DNA of 64,000 nt from positions 1,119,993,407-1,120,057,406 of the forward strand of contig NC_056733.1 of NCBI RefSeq assembly GCF_019279795.1, in the 5' to 3' direction. The notes beneath the pieces are model-generated. The model was not told the DNA's origin, made no database searches, and saw only the letters and a program-made list of their open reading frames with translations. Made by a program: the position numbers and the translations under genes. Shown piece by piece: positions 12,421-24,385 of this stretch (position 1 is the stretch's first letter; every line of letters starts with the position of its first letter). The DNA comes from Protopterus annectens. Taxonomy: Eukaryota; Chordata; Ceratodontiformes; Protopteridae.

Positions 12421-13163
12421 AGTTTATAGTGGTGTGCTGGGCTGGGCTGCTGCCTGTGCAATTGGCTGATTCTGATACATTTCACCTGCCAGCTATGTTA
12501 GTTCTCCTTTATTACCTTCCTACTGTTTTTTTCCCTTCCCATTGCCTTCCTGTTTAAGCCCAGGGGAGCGCCGCGCAAACACAGTGCTCAGATGTGCACG
12601 GTGCTGCTATTTTCTGATTTACTTTTTTTTTCCTTTAAAACATGGTACACGGTGCGCATACTCCGCTTAGGCAATGTAAAGAGTGCTTGGCAGCTTCAGA
12701 CACATCCCCTTGCTTAGCTCTGCCAAGCTAAGGGCAAACCCACGCCACAGGGCCTCAATAAGCTAACATTATGCCTGACACACCCCTCTATGGTGTCAGC
12801 TAGCTCTTAGGCTTGCACCATGGTCTTCCTGCACCTACACAGTTGGGTTCAGGCTAGCCATGTGGTGGGATATGGGATTCAGTATCATTCCCTTCATTTG
12901 CATAGGATTGCCTGCTAATGCCTAGTTACAAGTCTGACACTGAGCCTTCCCCCCTAGCAACCACTATTCACTGGCCTTGTTGTCTTCTGCCTGCCATTGA
13001 GTATAATGGCAAAATTGTGATTTTGGATAGAATGCTTATTTCAAGTTTTTTTTTTTAATTTTCATCCCAATCCCGTTTGCACGCCACTGCCCTACGCTTA
13101 AACAGCTGAAATCGACTAAAAAAAAAATAAAAGTTTTTTTTTTTTTTTTTGCAACTGTTTTCC
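12421..13163. other. Non-coding region upstream of the Harbinger transposase
   Basis: Contains a locally CpG-richer patch (ggagcgccgcgc near 12566; gtgcgcatactccgc near 12650) and long A/T runs at 13045-13150. It is the natural place for the transposase promoter and the 5' end of the element, but I cannot identify a TATA box or terminal repeat with confidence. Confidence 0.4.
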
Positions 13164-13195
13164 ATGCCAGTGGCCATATATTTGGCCATTGGCAT
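13164..13195. repeat. Hairpin, 13-bp arms
   Basis: atgccagtggcca and tggccattggcat form an inverted repeat with one mismatch around a 6-base A/T loop. First of three hairpins within 350 bp. Confidence 0.75.
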
Positions 13196-13246
13196 GCTTT
13201 CCACATTATATACACCCTTTATTTGGAGCTGTCATGGCTCTGTTTT

Positions 13247-13299
13247 GTAGTTTGCAGAAATGTACTCGGTTACTAACTGATTACATTTCTGCAGACTAC
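13247..13299. repeat. Hairpin, 18-bp arms
   Basis: gtagtttgcagaaatgta (13247-13264) is the reverse complement, with one mismatch, of the segment at 13282-13299. The loop is 17 bases. Confidence 0.85.
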
Positions 13300-13403
13300 A
13301 CTAGTCCTGCACGGCCGTCTGCCAGCTTCCTGGATCACAAATTCACCTCATTTGCATGGTTTTCACCTGCAAATGGGGTAATTTGTATACAGGAGCTGTG
13401 TCC

Positions 13404-13505
13404 GTGCAGGAATAGTGCAGGAGCGCTCGTGCACATCCCGGGAGCTTTTTCCTGGATCTCTCGGCAGCCATATTGCCTCCAGCCACTCTTGCACTATTCC
13501 TGCAC
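13404..13505. repeat. Inverted repeat, 18-bp arms, GC-rich loop
   Basis: gtgcaggaatagtgcagg (13404-13421) pairs with the segment at 13488-13505 with one mismatch. The 66-base loop holds CpG words and further gtgcac/cctgcac words. Together with the two hairpins to its left it may be subterminal sequence of the Harbinger element or of a separate short element. Confidence 0.8.
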
Positions 13506-13509
13506 GCTG

Positions 13510-15639
13510 TGCAGAGCTTGCTGAATCCTGGGGAATATTTCTTCAAGTTACTTTCAGCTTTTTCCATTCTGTTGCTATTCATGTCTTCATAGTTCTCCCC
13601 TTTCCCCTCCAGTTCTATGACAATTACCCCCCCTCGGATGAGACAGTACCTCGGTATTTTATCTCTCTTTTTTGTTTAGCTGCACCATGTGAAGTCTTTC
13701 TTTTACTCTACATTCACATCATCATCCCTATAAGCTTCTGTTGCACCCTCTAAATATTTCTCTTTTACCCTTGTCTTCACCTGAATATGGTATTTAGGTA
13801 AACTATACATGTATTTTGTCATATGAGATTGAAGATTACACCTCTGTGGTCTCCATGTCTAATAAGGTACTCCATCATTCTGCTGATCTTTGCCACTGCC
13901 TTTTCATACTGCATAGCATGATTCAGCTAATGGCTGATTACAACACAGATATGTTTTTCTTCCCCTCTTCCTCGTAGATAAAATGTAGTGTGTGAGTCCA
14001 TGAAAGCTGCCTAGATCCTGGAGCCCAGGTATACTTACACAAGCAGACAGACTTTTATATGAGACTGTTGCTATTATTTAAATCTTATGGTCTATGAACA
14101 AATGAGTCATTAGCCTTACATTAGATAATTAATTCATTCATTCATTCACACAGCCCAACTATAACACAGAGGATGTGACCCTTCAGGATCTGATCCCTGT
14201 CATTGTCCGCAGACTGATTACACATACTGCCGTCTTCTAAGACATCTTAAATTGAGTCTTTTGTCACATTATCTGTCACACGTTTCATATTATAAACTCC
14301 ATTAAACACTCCCACCATTCAGTTTGCACTGTCCCAGACTACTTACCTCTCACCTTTGTCAGTAGCAAGCCTTCTACAAGCCCTTCTGCTAATTTATCTT
14401 CAGCATGGTACTCCATTAAAAAATGTAATGTCTTCTGACGTACCTATCACTACTGAGAAATAAATTGAAAAACTTTAGTTTGTTTGAGCAGAGTCCTCTT
14501 CTCATAAAGTCTGCCTAATTTCTAACAAGGACATTGTTGTTCACTAATTGGGATTATTCCCTAGATTAAGTACAATGATAACATTGGCCTCTGTCATGGT
14601 ATTTCTGTGTTGCAATGATAAGACGGCAATAAAGCAACAGTGTAGCATCATTTGTATATTTCATTAAAAAGAAGGGTGATTTTTTAAATTTTTGAAATCC
14701 ATTTTTTTATCATTGTAAACCATTGTCAGTCAGTTGAAAAGATGTATTTAGTTTATTTAAAATGGAAAATAAAATGAAGTATAATTTCTGGTAACAAATG
14801 CATGCAGAAGTCTTTAAGAATTAATTTCCAATAGCTGTTGCAAGCATGAAAAAGGCAAAGCCAAGTCAATGCTGAGCTATAAGCAAAGGAAAATGCAGGC
14901 ATGCATTAACTGTAGCAATAATCGTCTAAGCAATGAAATAGTAATTGGAACTCTAATCCTTAACGTTCAAATCCCATCAGAAGTATTAGATAAGGCTCAT
15001 GCACAGTAAAAGACTTAGAATGTACTTATGATAATAGGCTCATAACTGCAGCCACAAACCCACCACAAGCTCTTCAGTGATGCACACTTTATCTGTTATA
15101 AGAATGGGAGGCCGCCTGCCAATTAGCAATTAGCATTAGCTTTTGGACTCTGAGTAAAAAAATAAGATAACTTGCAATCTCCAATCTATTTTAAGTAAAA
15201 TATAACTTCTTTATCTAGTATAATAACTTTTGCCTTCTGTATCAGAAACAGCTACATGCACGGAACTACTTACAGAGAAAAAAAAATAATCAACAAAAGC
15301 TTAATAAAAAGGACAGGATTAATAAAATACATTTTTTCATAAATTGGTGTTGGGTTAATAATATAAATTGAATGCTGTGATGTCTGATTTAATCTTTAGG
15401 CCCAGCTTTGACCTTTGTATCTTCTGTTTCTCTCATGCGGTCCTCTTCTTGCACCCACTTAGTGCATCGGCTCATTACCCTAGCAGTCCTATTCCTTAGA
15501 GTTAAATTCTACATTATATCTCACATGACTAGTACCCAAACCCATCAGCAGATCTCAGACTTGCCTATGCTTCCATCCAGCCTAACTAATCTTCTTTACA
15601 GATACAGATAGGGCTTTTATATCATGGGGTGGATTTGAT
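13510..15639. other. Unrecognised A/T-rich sequence
   Basis: About 2.1 kb with no recognised gene or repeat. Open frames are short and have no family motif. Confidence 0.4.
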
Positions 15640-15975
15640 ATATTTATTTATTTGTTTATTTATTTGACATTTGTTGACCGGGTTGGTCCATCTGGCCGAG
15701 GCCCTTTTTCAGTGGAGACCCAGGGAGAAAAGCTCCAAAGTTACAAAATATATACAAGCTCCAAGAATGAAAACATTTGCTAGTACACAAAAAATACATA
15801 ACAATGTAAAGCGAGTATACAATGATAATACTGATTACAGATTATATACAATGTTGGCTAGCTATGTATATTAAGGTAGGTAGTCCAGGAGACATTGAAT
15901 TTAAAGAAAAGAAGCTAGTAAGGAGTGTTTGGGTAGCAGTGAAGGAGAGATAAGAGTGCAACAGTAGCTGTTAAC

Positions 15976-16769
15976 CATTCTACTAGTGAGGAGATTGAAA
16001 TAGTAAAGGATAGTTAGGGGTAGGAGTAGGGACATTCTACTGGTGAGGAGATAGATATAGTAAAGGACAGTTAGGGGTAGGAGTAGGAACATTCTACTGG
16101 TGAGGGGATTGATATAGTAAAGGACAGTTAGGAGTAGGAGTAGGGACATTCTACTGGTGAGGAGATTGATATAGTAAAGGACAGTTAGGGGTAGGAGTAG
16201 GAACATTCTACTGGTGAGGAGATTGATATAGTAAAGGACAGTTAGGGGAAGTCAGGACATTCTACTGGTGAGGAGATAGATATAATAAAGGACAGTTAGG
16301 GGTAGGAGTAGGGACATTATACTGGTGAGGAGATAGATATAGTAAAGGTCAGTTTGGGGTAGGAATAGGGACATTCTACTGGTGAGGAGATAGATATAGT
16401 AAAGGACAGTTAGGGGTAGGAGTAGGGACATTCTACTGGTGAGGAGATTGATATAGTAAAGGACAGTTTGGGGTAGGAGTAGGGACATTCTACTGGTGAG
16501 GAGATTGATATAGTAAAGGACAGTTTGGGGTAGGAGTAGGGACATTCTACTGGTGTGGAGATAGCTATAGTAAAGGACAGTTTGGGGTAGGAGTAGGGAC
16601 ATTCTACTGGTGAGGAGACAGATATAGTAAAGGACAGTTAGGGGTAGGAGTAGGGACATTCTACTGGTGAGGAGATTGATATAGTAAAGGACAGTTTGGG
16701 GTAGGAGTAGGGACATTCTACTGGTGTGGAGATAGATATAGTAAAGGACAGTTTGGGGTAGGAGTAGGG
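15976..16769. repeat. 57-bp minisatellite inside the LINE-B 3' UTR
   Basis: About 14 tandem copies of a 57-bp unit containing attctactggtgaggaga, tatagtaaaggacagtt and a ggggtaggagtaggg block. Because 57 is divisible by three, the minus strand stays open as a 19-residue repeat; this is not evidence of a gene. It lies between the ORF2 end and the LINE-B terminal block, so it grew from 3' UTR sequence. Confidence 0.95.
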
Positions 16770-16869
16770 AAAGGGTTTAGTGGGGAAAAAGGGAGGGTGA
16801 GTTTGGAAGGAGGTATTGTTAGGTACTAGTAGGAGAAAGAGAAGTAAGAGATTGGGCTGGAAAGGTGGG

Positions 16870-17439
16870 TTAGTCGGGGGTCTGACAACAGAGGCAAAGT
16901 TTATTTAAGCTAAGGTGATTTCTCACAGTCTTTTTGAATAAAAGTTTGGATGCAGTGTTACATATGTTTAGTGGGAGTTTATTCCAGTGTTTGGTGGGGT
17001 AATAGCTGTACAGGTTTTTTCCTATGTTGAGTTTGGGTTTGGTTATGGTCAGAAGGTGTTGGTCAGAGCTCTGGAGTGTCCTAGCTGGGGTGTAGGATGA
17101 GATGATGGGTGATATGGCGGGGCAAATTGTGGGCTGGTATAGAATGGAATGGATTACTTGGAGCTGGAAGAGAGTAAGGTTGTGAGGAAACTCTAACCAT
17201 TTCAGTTTTTGTAGAGCAAGACAGTGGTGAGAGGAGCAAGGAAGTTCAGCGGCAAATTTTGCTACTTTGTTAAAGGTGGATTCAAGTTTGGTCATAAGAG
17301 AGGTCTGCAGGTTGGTGAGAATCTGAGAGCCATAGAAAAGGGTTGGAAGAAGGTAGGCATGTGATAGAGCAATTTTTGCTTGAGAGGAGAGAAAGGTTTT
17401 GTTTCTGTAAAGAAGGCCGAGTTTTTGGTGGGTCTTCAC
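16870..17439 (-). pseudogene. LINE-B ORF2 C-terminal fragment (post-RT region)
   Basis: An uninterrupted 189-codon frame covering the region after the reverse transcriptase palm of ORF2. Visible features: LLYRNKTFL near the start, the HCLALQKLKWLEF block (about 83-95), and WNKLPLNIC followed by LFKKTVRNHL near the end. The same order (WNKLP, then FKKLL and HL) occurs in the LINE-B copy at 56200-56472. The first ATG is internal to the original ORF, because the copy is truncated upstream. It lacks the catalytic domain and cannot act alone. The intact frame suggests a fairly recent insertion. Confidence 0.8.
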
Positions 17440-17471
17440 CTCATAACTTTAATTCTGTCTTTGGGATTATA

Positions 17472-17756
17472 CATTTCAACTAACCAAATTTTTGCAGAAT
17501 GTCTCATATTTTTGTTCTCTTAAAATTTATGGTTTTCTGGCAAACTGCTTTGGACTGAAGTCACTAAATAATGAAATACATTTGAGTTTCAGACTTCATA
17601 TCTTTCAGAAAATGTATGCTAACACAAATCCTATTACTGTAGCTACTTTCTAAGTTTATGAGTAATATTTAAAATCTATCCCTATTTGTGGGCCTTTGTA
17701 CCCTGATTATTTTAGGCTTTGTGCAGATTTCTTGTTCTAAGAGATTGAGAGGTATG
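17472..17756 (+). mobile_element. 285-bp short non-autonomous element, copy 1
   Basis: It aligns along its whole length with the reverse complement of 27439-27723. Shared words include cactaaataatga, ttcagaaaatgtatg and gagaggtat. In the second copy the ends form short inverted repeats (cctctcaac and gttgagagg). No coding capacity. Probably a non-autonomous DNA transposon; the superfamily cannot be assigned from this sequence. Confidence 0.6.
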
Positions 17757-17768
17757 CCTCACATTATT

Positions 17769-17826
17769 GGCTAGGCTTAAAATGGCCCTTCAGGGCAGTT
17801 AGCCTAGTATTCACCTACGAATCAAC
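17769..17826 (+). mobile_element. CR1-type 3' tail fragment
   Basis: ctaggcttaaaatggccc, then agggcagttagcctagta and cacctacgaatc follow the 3' end of the CR1-like LINE at 48530-48575, including the GCCCT..AGGGC hairpin and the tail word. It could be a truncated LINE or the end of a SINE sharing that tail. Confidence 0.6.
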
Positions 17827-18150
17827 ACCAGCTGTCCTGTTGCTTTGTTTTTTACTGATACTTTTTTATAGGTAGGTGGACTAACTTGGAACTTGTATAA
17901 CGATGTTCAACAGAGTTATCATTAAGGTACACTTTTTACCATTATAAAAATAACATATAATGAAACTTCAGTTAAGGCATGCAAAGTAGATAAACTGAGA
18001 GGAATGCAGGAGGACACCAAATACATCTTAATATCTTAACTTCCAAGAACTTGCCCCAGTCAACTTGCTAAGCTGACCATCATGTCTCACCTAGCTAGTA
18101 AATGATGGTGTAAATGTGAGGTTACCTGACCTAGGTAAATAGTTACAAGC
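17827..18150. other. Unrecognised sequence
   Basis: Nothing recognised. It ends in a short CT-repeat at about 18157-18175. Confidence 0.35.
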
Positions 18151-18199
18151 CCCCCTCTCGCTCTCTCTCTCTCTCAAACTGCAAATGACCGGCAGCAAT

Positions 18200-18899
18200 A
18201 TAACCGACAAAGGAAGATCGACAAAAGAGAAGACTGACAGTTGAGAATCCCGACACTGAGAACACTGATATGTTAAGGTAAGTGTGCTATAGGGATGGAC
18301 GTTAGGGTCAGGGTGTGGGTAAGGTAAGTGTGTGATAGTGACGGATGTTAGGGTCAGGGTGTGGGTAAGGTAAGTGTGTGATAGTGATGGACGTTAGGGT
18401 AGGGTGCGGGTGAGGTAAGTGTGCGATAGTGACAGACTTTAGGTTTAGGAGCGGGTTAAGTGAGTTAGGGTTAAGGTGCGGGTAAGGTAAGTGTGCAATA
18501 GTGACGGACTTAAGGGTTAGGGGCGGATTAAGTGAGTTAGGGTTAGGGTGCTGGTAAGGTAAGTGTGCGATAGTGACAGACTTAAGGGTTAGGGGTGGAT
18601 TAAGTGAGTTAGGGTTAGGGTGCTGGTAAGGTAAGTGTGCGATAGTGACGGACCTTAGGCTTAGGGTTTGGGTTAAGGTTAGTGCATATATAGTTGTGTA
18701 TGTAAGGTTTAGTGTAGGTTTGTAAGGTTTTTGGTGTGCTTGTGTTGTGTGTGTGTTTTTCGAGAAAGTTATTTGTTTTGTTGATTGTCGGGATTGTGGT
18801 TTGTCAGGTATGTGAAGTTTTGTGTTTTTGAACTTTCGGTTTTGTCGTGTCGATTATTTCGTTGTCGGTGTTTCTGCGTGTCGGTGTTATCAGGTAGAC
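18200..18899. mobile_element. Possible fold-back element E4 with a tandem-repeat interior
   Basis: The right end, read inward from the (TA)n tract, begins gggtctacctgataacaccg and is rich in ccgac words, like the ends of fold-back element E1 at 23.9 kb. The left part has related words (accgacaaaggaagatcgac, gaagactgacag, ggtaagtg), and its arm matches the right arm only partly. The middle is a 46/72-bp tandem repeat. Boundaries are approximate and membership in the E1 group is an inference. Confidence 0.45.
18275..18690 (+). repeat. 46/72-bp tandem repeat with ttaggg words
   Basis: Units begin taaggtaagtgtg and contain gatagtgacggac followed by one or more ttaggg-like words. Early units are spaced 46 bp and later ones 72 bp (for example 18483, 18555, 18627). 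The ttaggg words are interspersed, so this is not telomeric DNA. Confidence 0.85.
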
Positions 18900-19640
<741 letters not shown>

Positions 19641-21660
19641 TGAATTCAAGGAAATTCTAAAGGCTCTAGAACCTCAAGAAAAAGAGGAAATGGGTAGAAT
19701 CAAGGAAGAATGGCAACACCTGAAGACCATACGTGAAGATGACAGAACACATAACTCTGTAGAGCCAGGTATGGAAATAACATATGCAAGGAAAACTGGT
19801 GGTGCACTGCAGAAGTCAAGGAAGTTGTTAAAAAGAAAGAAAAAAGAAATACAGGAAGAAGTGGGAGATAAAAAAAGATGGATTGGGCAAAGACGGAATA
19901 CTAGTTGGGTAACAAACAGGTTAAGACAACAGTTGCCATGACAAAAAAACAAGGTGTCAAAGAAACTTTACCAACTTTTGCAACATTACTCAGCAATTTT
20001 CAAAAATAAGCTCTATCAAGTTGCAAGACTCTGATGCCATTCATGAGTAATGTTAGCATAACAGTCCAGAGGACATCAAAGGCTGATAGAAGGAGTACCT
20101 CAAGAAGCTCCTTAATGAAGAAAATCCTACAGAAGCTGTACTGCAACCTACAAAACCTACAATGAAAGAGGAACGAGAGCCTACCCTAAAAGATGTACAA
20201 AGTGCACTAAGGAAGATGAAGTCAGAGAAAGTAACCAGCTCAGATAAAATTGCTGTGCATTTTGTCAAGTTGTTCTGGGTTTTAGGGGAGAAATCACTAC
20301 TAAGGGTTCTTACTGCAATATGGAGAGAGAGAGAGAGAGAGAGAGAGTGAGGAGTATCCCAGATGACTAGAAAATAAACATTCTAGTGCCACTGTGTACA
20401 AGAAGAAAGAAGATATTCACAGCTGTGAATAGTGTAGAGGAATCAGACTATTGACACATCGCATGAAAATGCTGGAGAAGATGAATGGATGAAAAACAAA
20501 TTAGCAGAAAGCAAGATGTGAGACAAGCAGTTTGGATTCAGATCAGGATGCAGTACAACTGACCCAAAGTTTGCAATGAGACAGGTAATGGAGAAGAAGC
20601 TGGATATGCGGAAAGAGTCCAACTGGGCATTCATAGACTTAGAAAAAACATATGACAAGGTCTCAAGTCTGATTTTGGCAGTCCTCTGATGGTGTGAGGT
20701 CACAAAAACATTGGTGGAATTATTGCAAGCTATGCACAGAGACCCAATGACAAAAGAATGAACAATGATCATATCACAGAGGGGTCCACAGTGGGATTTG
20801 GTGTCCACCTGGGTTCATCTCTGAACCCATTCCTGTTTATACTGATGATAGACTACATTAATAAACAGGTTGGAGTGAACTCAACAAAGCTGCTGTATGC
20901 AGACAATGTGGTATTATGGGCAGACTCTGAAAAATCAACTTCAGTAAATGATGGACGACTAGATTGCAAACTGAAGGCATACTGGATGAACCCGAGTACA
21001 GACAAGACAGTCATTGTAGCAAATGGGTGGGATCAGAAGAAGCTTAAAACACTGATAGAAAGGAAAACATTACAGCAGGTTAACAGCTTCAAGTATGCAT
21101 GAGGCATACCAGAGCATAAGAAAAGATAGAATGAGAAGGTCAAAGCTAGAATCAGGGATGATTCAGCCTAATGGCAGAGTGTCAGGGTTACAGAGTGACC
21201 GAAGAATGCCAAAGAAGCTGAAAAGTAAACTGTACAAAACAGTGGTGCAAACAGTACTACCATACGGTACAGAAGCCTGAGAGTGAAGGCGGACCAGCTG
21301 AGAAAACTTGAGGTGATGGAGATGAAGTGCCTGAGATGGGTGGTAGGATGCACATTGTGGGACAGACAAACAAATGATGACTTAAGAGCAAAAGCCAAAG
21401 TAGCCCCAGTTGTAGAGAAAGTTATGGAGAACATATTATAATGGTTCAGCAGAAGATTATTTGGTAAAGCATTTTTGTGAGACACAGGAAGAAGGCAAGA
21501 GAAGATCCAACTAAATGATGGATGGATAGCACAAGAAAAGGGCTAAAGAATGACTGTGGGAGGAAATGGTGCAGTATGGCTAGGTTACTCCTTTATCTGA
21601 ATCTGGTAGTAAAGTTGTTCTGACCAGAAAGAGGTGGCAACAGTTAATGTGACACCCCAA
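19641..21660 (+). mobile_element. RTE-type LINE, degenerate copy 1
   Basis: A decayed RTE-like non-LTR retrotransposon on the plus strand. Readable pieces in order: an endonuclease-RT linker with KKKEIQEEVGDKKRW (19690-19941); RT fingers with MKEEREPTLKDVQSALRKM (20162-20350); QFGFRSGCSTTDPKFAMRQV and FIDLEKTYDKV near 20530-20660, the latter holding a catalytic aspartate; a HLGSSLNPFLFILMIDYI block near 20805-20860; LYADNVVLW near 20893, where the second catalytic aspartate has become asparagine; and DRRMPKKLKSKLYKTVVQ near 21200. Stops and frameshifts separate them. The 3' part (…gctaggttactcctttatctg near 21585) fades out near 21660. Confidence 0.82.
20326..20349 (+). repeat. (GA)n microsatellite
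   Basis: A short GA run of about 12 units inside the RTE remnant, interrupting the reverse transcriptase reading frame. Confidence 0.9.
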
Positions 21661-21859
21661 TATCCTGTTAAAGGGAGAAAAAGATGTTTGATGTCATAAC
21701 ATTAATGGTGTACCAAGGAACAAAGTATAATTGTTATACATTAAATAATTTATATGTGAAAGTTTTATCTTGCTTGATTATTAACTGTTGCCATGTTCCT
21801 GCTTCCTTCATTGTCATAGTATTCCCAGTACATTCCTCTGTGTTTACTTACAGCTGTGT

Positions 21860-22008
21860 TTATAAAAATTATATATTCATATTGTAGACTATTACATCAC
21901 GTAAATCTGGAGATTTTTCTTATATCTCCACTATAAATAGGCTCTGCCTATTTGGACCTCCCAGTTGACAATCAAGACTAAAATAAAAATAAATACGTTA
22001 AATAAATG
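21860..22008 (+). mobile_element. LINE-B-like 3' end fragment
   Basis: It contains the terminal block of LINE-B in order: tatctccacta, an 8-bp stem hairpin (aaatagg c / g cctattt at 21935-21953), tttggacctcccagttgac, then an AAATA-type tail. The stem sequence differs from the other copies but pairs perfectly. The 5' limit is uncertain. Confidence 0.65.
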
Positions 22009-22261
22009 ATATGATAGAAAAGGGGGGTTGATGATGATCAGATGCATAAAGGAGGAAGAAAGTGGTTCGTAGGAAAGTAGGAAAAACAGGAAGTCAGAAA
22101 GTAGAGAAATACATGGAAGGACAACATAATAGGTGTGGGGAAGCCTGGAGACGTAGGGCAGCATTTTATTGGTGGAGTTTGTGTCCTCCCTAATTTTGAT
22201 TTATATAGAGGTAATCTAAGAGATGAAAAGGTGAAAGGAAAAGCATGGCAGAAAAGATGGG

Positions 22262-23344
22262 TAGGACAGTGGGCAAAAGCAGACATATACCCATGGAAGA
22301 TCACAGACAAACAGGAGTGGACATGAACACAGTAGTTTGGGACATATACACATGGAAGATCATAGACAAACAGGAGTGGACATGAACACAGTAGTTTGGG
22401 ACATATACACATGGAAGATCATAGACAAACAGGAGTGGACGTGAACACAGTAGTTTGGGACATATACCCATGGAAGATCATAGACAAACAGGAGTGGACG
22501 TGAACACAGTAGTTTGGGACATATACCCATGGAAGATCATAGACAAACAGGAGTGGACACGAACACAGTAGTTTGGGACATATACCCATGGAAGATCCTA
22601 GACAAACAGGAGTGGATATGAACACAGTAGTTTGGGACATATACACATGGAAGATCATAGACAAACAGGAGTGGACATGAACACAGTAGTTTGGGACATA
22701 TACACATGGAAGATCATAGACAAACAGGAGTGGACGTGAACACAGTAGTTTGGGACATATACCCATGGAAGATCATAGACAAACAGGAGTGGACACGAAC
22801 ACAGTAGTTTGGGACATATACCCATGGAAGATCCTAGACAAACAGGAGTGGATATGAACACAGTAGTTTGGGACATATACCCATGGAAGATCATAGACAA
22901 ACAGGAGTGGACATGAACATAGTAGTTTGGGACATATACCCATGGAAGATCATAGACAAACAGGAGTGGACATGAACACAGTAGTTTGGGACATATACAC
23001 ATGGAAGATCATAGACAAACAGGAGTGGACATGAACACAGTAGTTTGGGACATATACACATGGAAGATCATAGACAAACAGGAGTGGACGTGAACACAGT
23101 AGTTTGGGACATATACCCATGGAAGATCATAGACAAACAGGAGTGGACACGAACACAGTAGTTTGGGACATATACCCATGGAAGATCCTAGACAAACAGG
23201 AGTGGATATGAACACAGTAGTTTGGGACATATACCCATGGAAGATCATAGACAAACAGGAGTGGACATGAACACAGTAGTTTGGGACATATACACATGGA
23301 AGATCATAGACAAACAGGAGTGGACATGAACACAGTAGTTTGGG
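22262..23344. repeat. 59-bp minisatellite
   Basis: About 18 tandem copies of a 59-bp unit with gaacacagtagtttgggaca, tatacccatggaagat and agacaaacaggagtgg. Linked variants (agatccta with gtggatatg) recur 236 or 354 bp apart, four or six units, so blocks of units have been copied together. The 115-codon minus-strand frames are a by-product of three units being 177 bp. Confidence 0.95.
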
Positions 23345-23835
23345 GTGACACGACAATACTCAAGCAGCGGGCAGACAAATAGTGATGGAGAGGGTTGGAC
23401 AATGACCAGGAAGGGGGCACACCTGGTTGGGGATAGGGTTGGTTACAAGCAGCAATATGAAATCTGCTGCCCCAGTTGAAAATGATATTAGGGTGATAAT
23501 ACCGTCACATTTCTTAGCTATAGCCTCAGCAGGTGTAGGATGTGGTTAAGTAGCAAGTTGATCAAATCCATCATTTGGACATGCAGTGAGAGGTCGTAAA
23601 GGGAAGTTGTCATTAGTGAATCTCTCCTTCCAATAGATTTAATATATTCAAAATGCACATCAGCATTTGTGAATACAACTAACACTGGCTGGCTGATGGC
23701 CTCTCCTGCCTCTTGTGATAAGTGACATGATCACTGCCATGTTCTGCTCTTGCTAAAAGAGAAAGGATCACATTAAAGAACTGTGACAAGTGTAAGGTAA
23801 GACGTCAGAACAAAACATGCAAGTTGCAGTCCCAT
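23345..23835. other. Unrecognised sequence
   Basis: No gene or known repeat recognised between the 59-bp minisatellite and the CA tract. Confidence 0.4.
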
Positions 23836-23837
23836 AT

Positions 23838-23916
<79 letters not shown>
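23836..23916 (+). repeat. (CA)n microsatellite
   Basis: About 38 CA units turning into TA just before fold-back element E1. Confidence 0.95.
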
Positions 23917-23924
<8 letters not shown>

Positions 23925-24308
23925 GGTCTACTTCAGTAGACCGACCTCTCACTTACCCGACTCCCACTTGGCCGAGATGAAATGACCGACAACTTCAGAA
24001 GACAGACATCTGGAACACCGACTTCTCACGTGAGGTAAGTCACCGCTTGGCCATCCCAAATAAAAACACTAAACCAAACAAAACTTAACCCACCGATGTG
24101 GGGGCCACCCCCAACTGAATATACCAACTCTGAGATCGCACTACCGCAGGGGGTAAGGGGCAAAGTTCAACAGGATAGCCAAGCAGTTACTTACCTCATG
24201 TAAAAAGTCGGTCTTCTGGATGTCAGTCTTCTGAAGTTGTTGGTCATTTCATCTCGGCAAAGTCAATGTCGGGTAAGTGAGAAGTCGGTCTACTACTGAA
24301 GTATACCC
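23925..24308. mobile_element. Fold-back element E1 (384 bp)
   Basis: Long inverted arms of about 130 bp: 23925-24056 and 24168-24308 are near reverse complements. Shared arm words include cttacccgac, ccgagatgaaatgacc, acaacttcagaaga and gaggtaagt. The ends read ggtctacttcag (left) and gggtatacttcag (right, inverted) and lie in TA-rich flanks, so a TA or TATA target duplication is possible but not provable. The core (about 24057-24167) has an A-rich stretch, gatgtggggg, aatataccaact, gagatcgc and ggggcaaag. This core is shared with E2 and E3 although their arms differ. No coding capacity. Confidence 0.9.

Positions 24309-24383
<75 letters not shown>
24309..24383. repeat. (TA)n microsatellite
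   Basis: About 36 TA units filling the gap between fold-back elements E1 and E2. Confidence 0.95.

Positions 24384-24385
<2 letters not shown>

Larger units (their letters stand above)
15640..17445 (-). mobile_element. LINE-B (Jockey/CR1/L2-superfamily), copy 1, 5'-truncated
   Basis: Minus-strand 3' part of a non-LTR retrotransposon that recurs at 21.9, 25.8-26.4, 54.2-56.9 and 59.6-63.2 kb. From 5' to 3' it has the C-terminal part of ORF2 (17439-16870), a 3' UTR expanded into a 57-bp minisatellite, and a terminal block (15720-15640) with gtctccactga, a short hairpin, a cggtcaacaaatg stretch and a tail of AAATA-type repeats. The 5' truncation meets unrelated sequence at about 17445. Confidence 0.88.

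Noticed and set aside
13189-13582. Opposed frames of 111 and 79 codons as a possible Harbinger Myb partner gene
   Set aside because: No tryptophan-spaced Myb/SANT helices or other motif; the frames run through three hairpins and overlap on both strands.
15901-16716. Minus-strand frames of 101 and 154 codons with a perfect 19-residue repeat
   Set aside because: By-product of a 57-bp minisatellite with a length divisible by three, located in a LINE 3' UTR.
18275-18690. ttaggg words suggesting an interstitial telomere
   Set aside because: The words are separated by unique parts of a 46/72-bp unit and never form a (TTAGGG)n run.
22038-23356. 115-124-codon minus-strand frames with a CPKLLCSCPLLFVYDLP-like repeat
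   Set aside because: Frames through the 59-bp minisatellite; three units are 177 bp and stay open by arithmetic.
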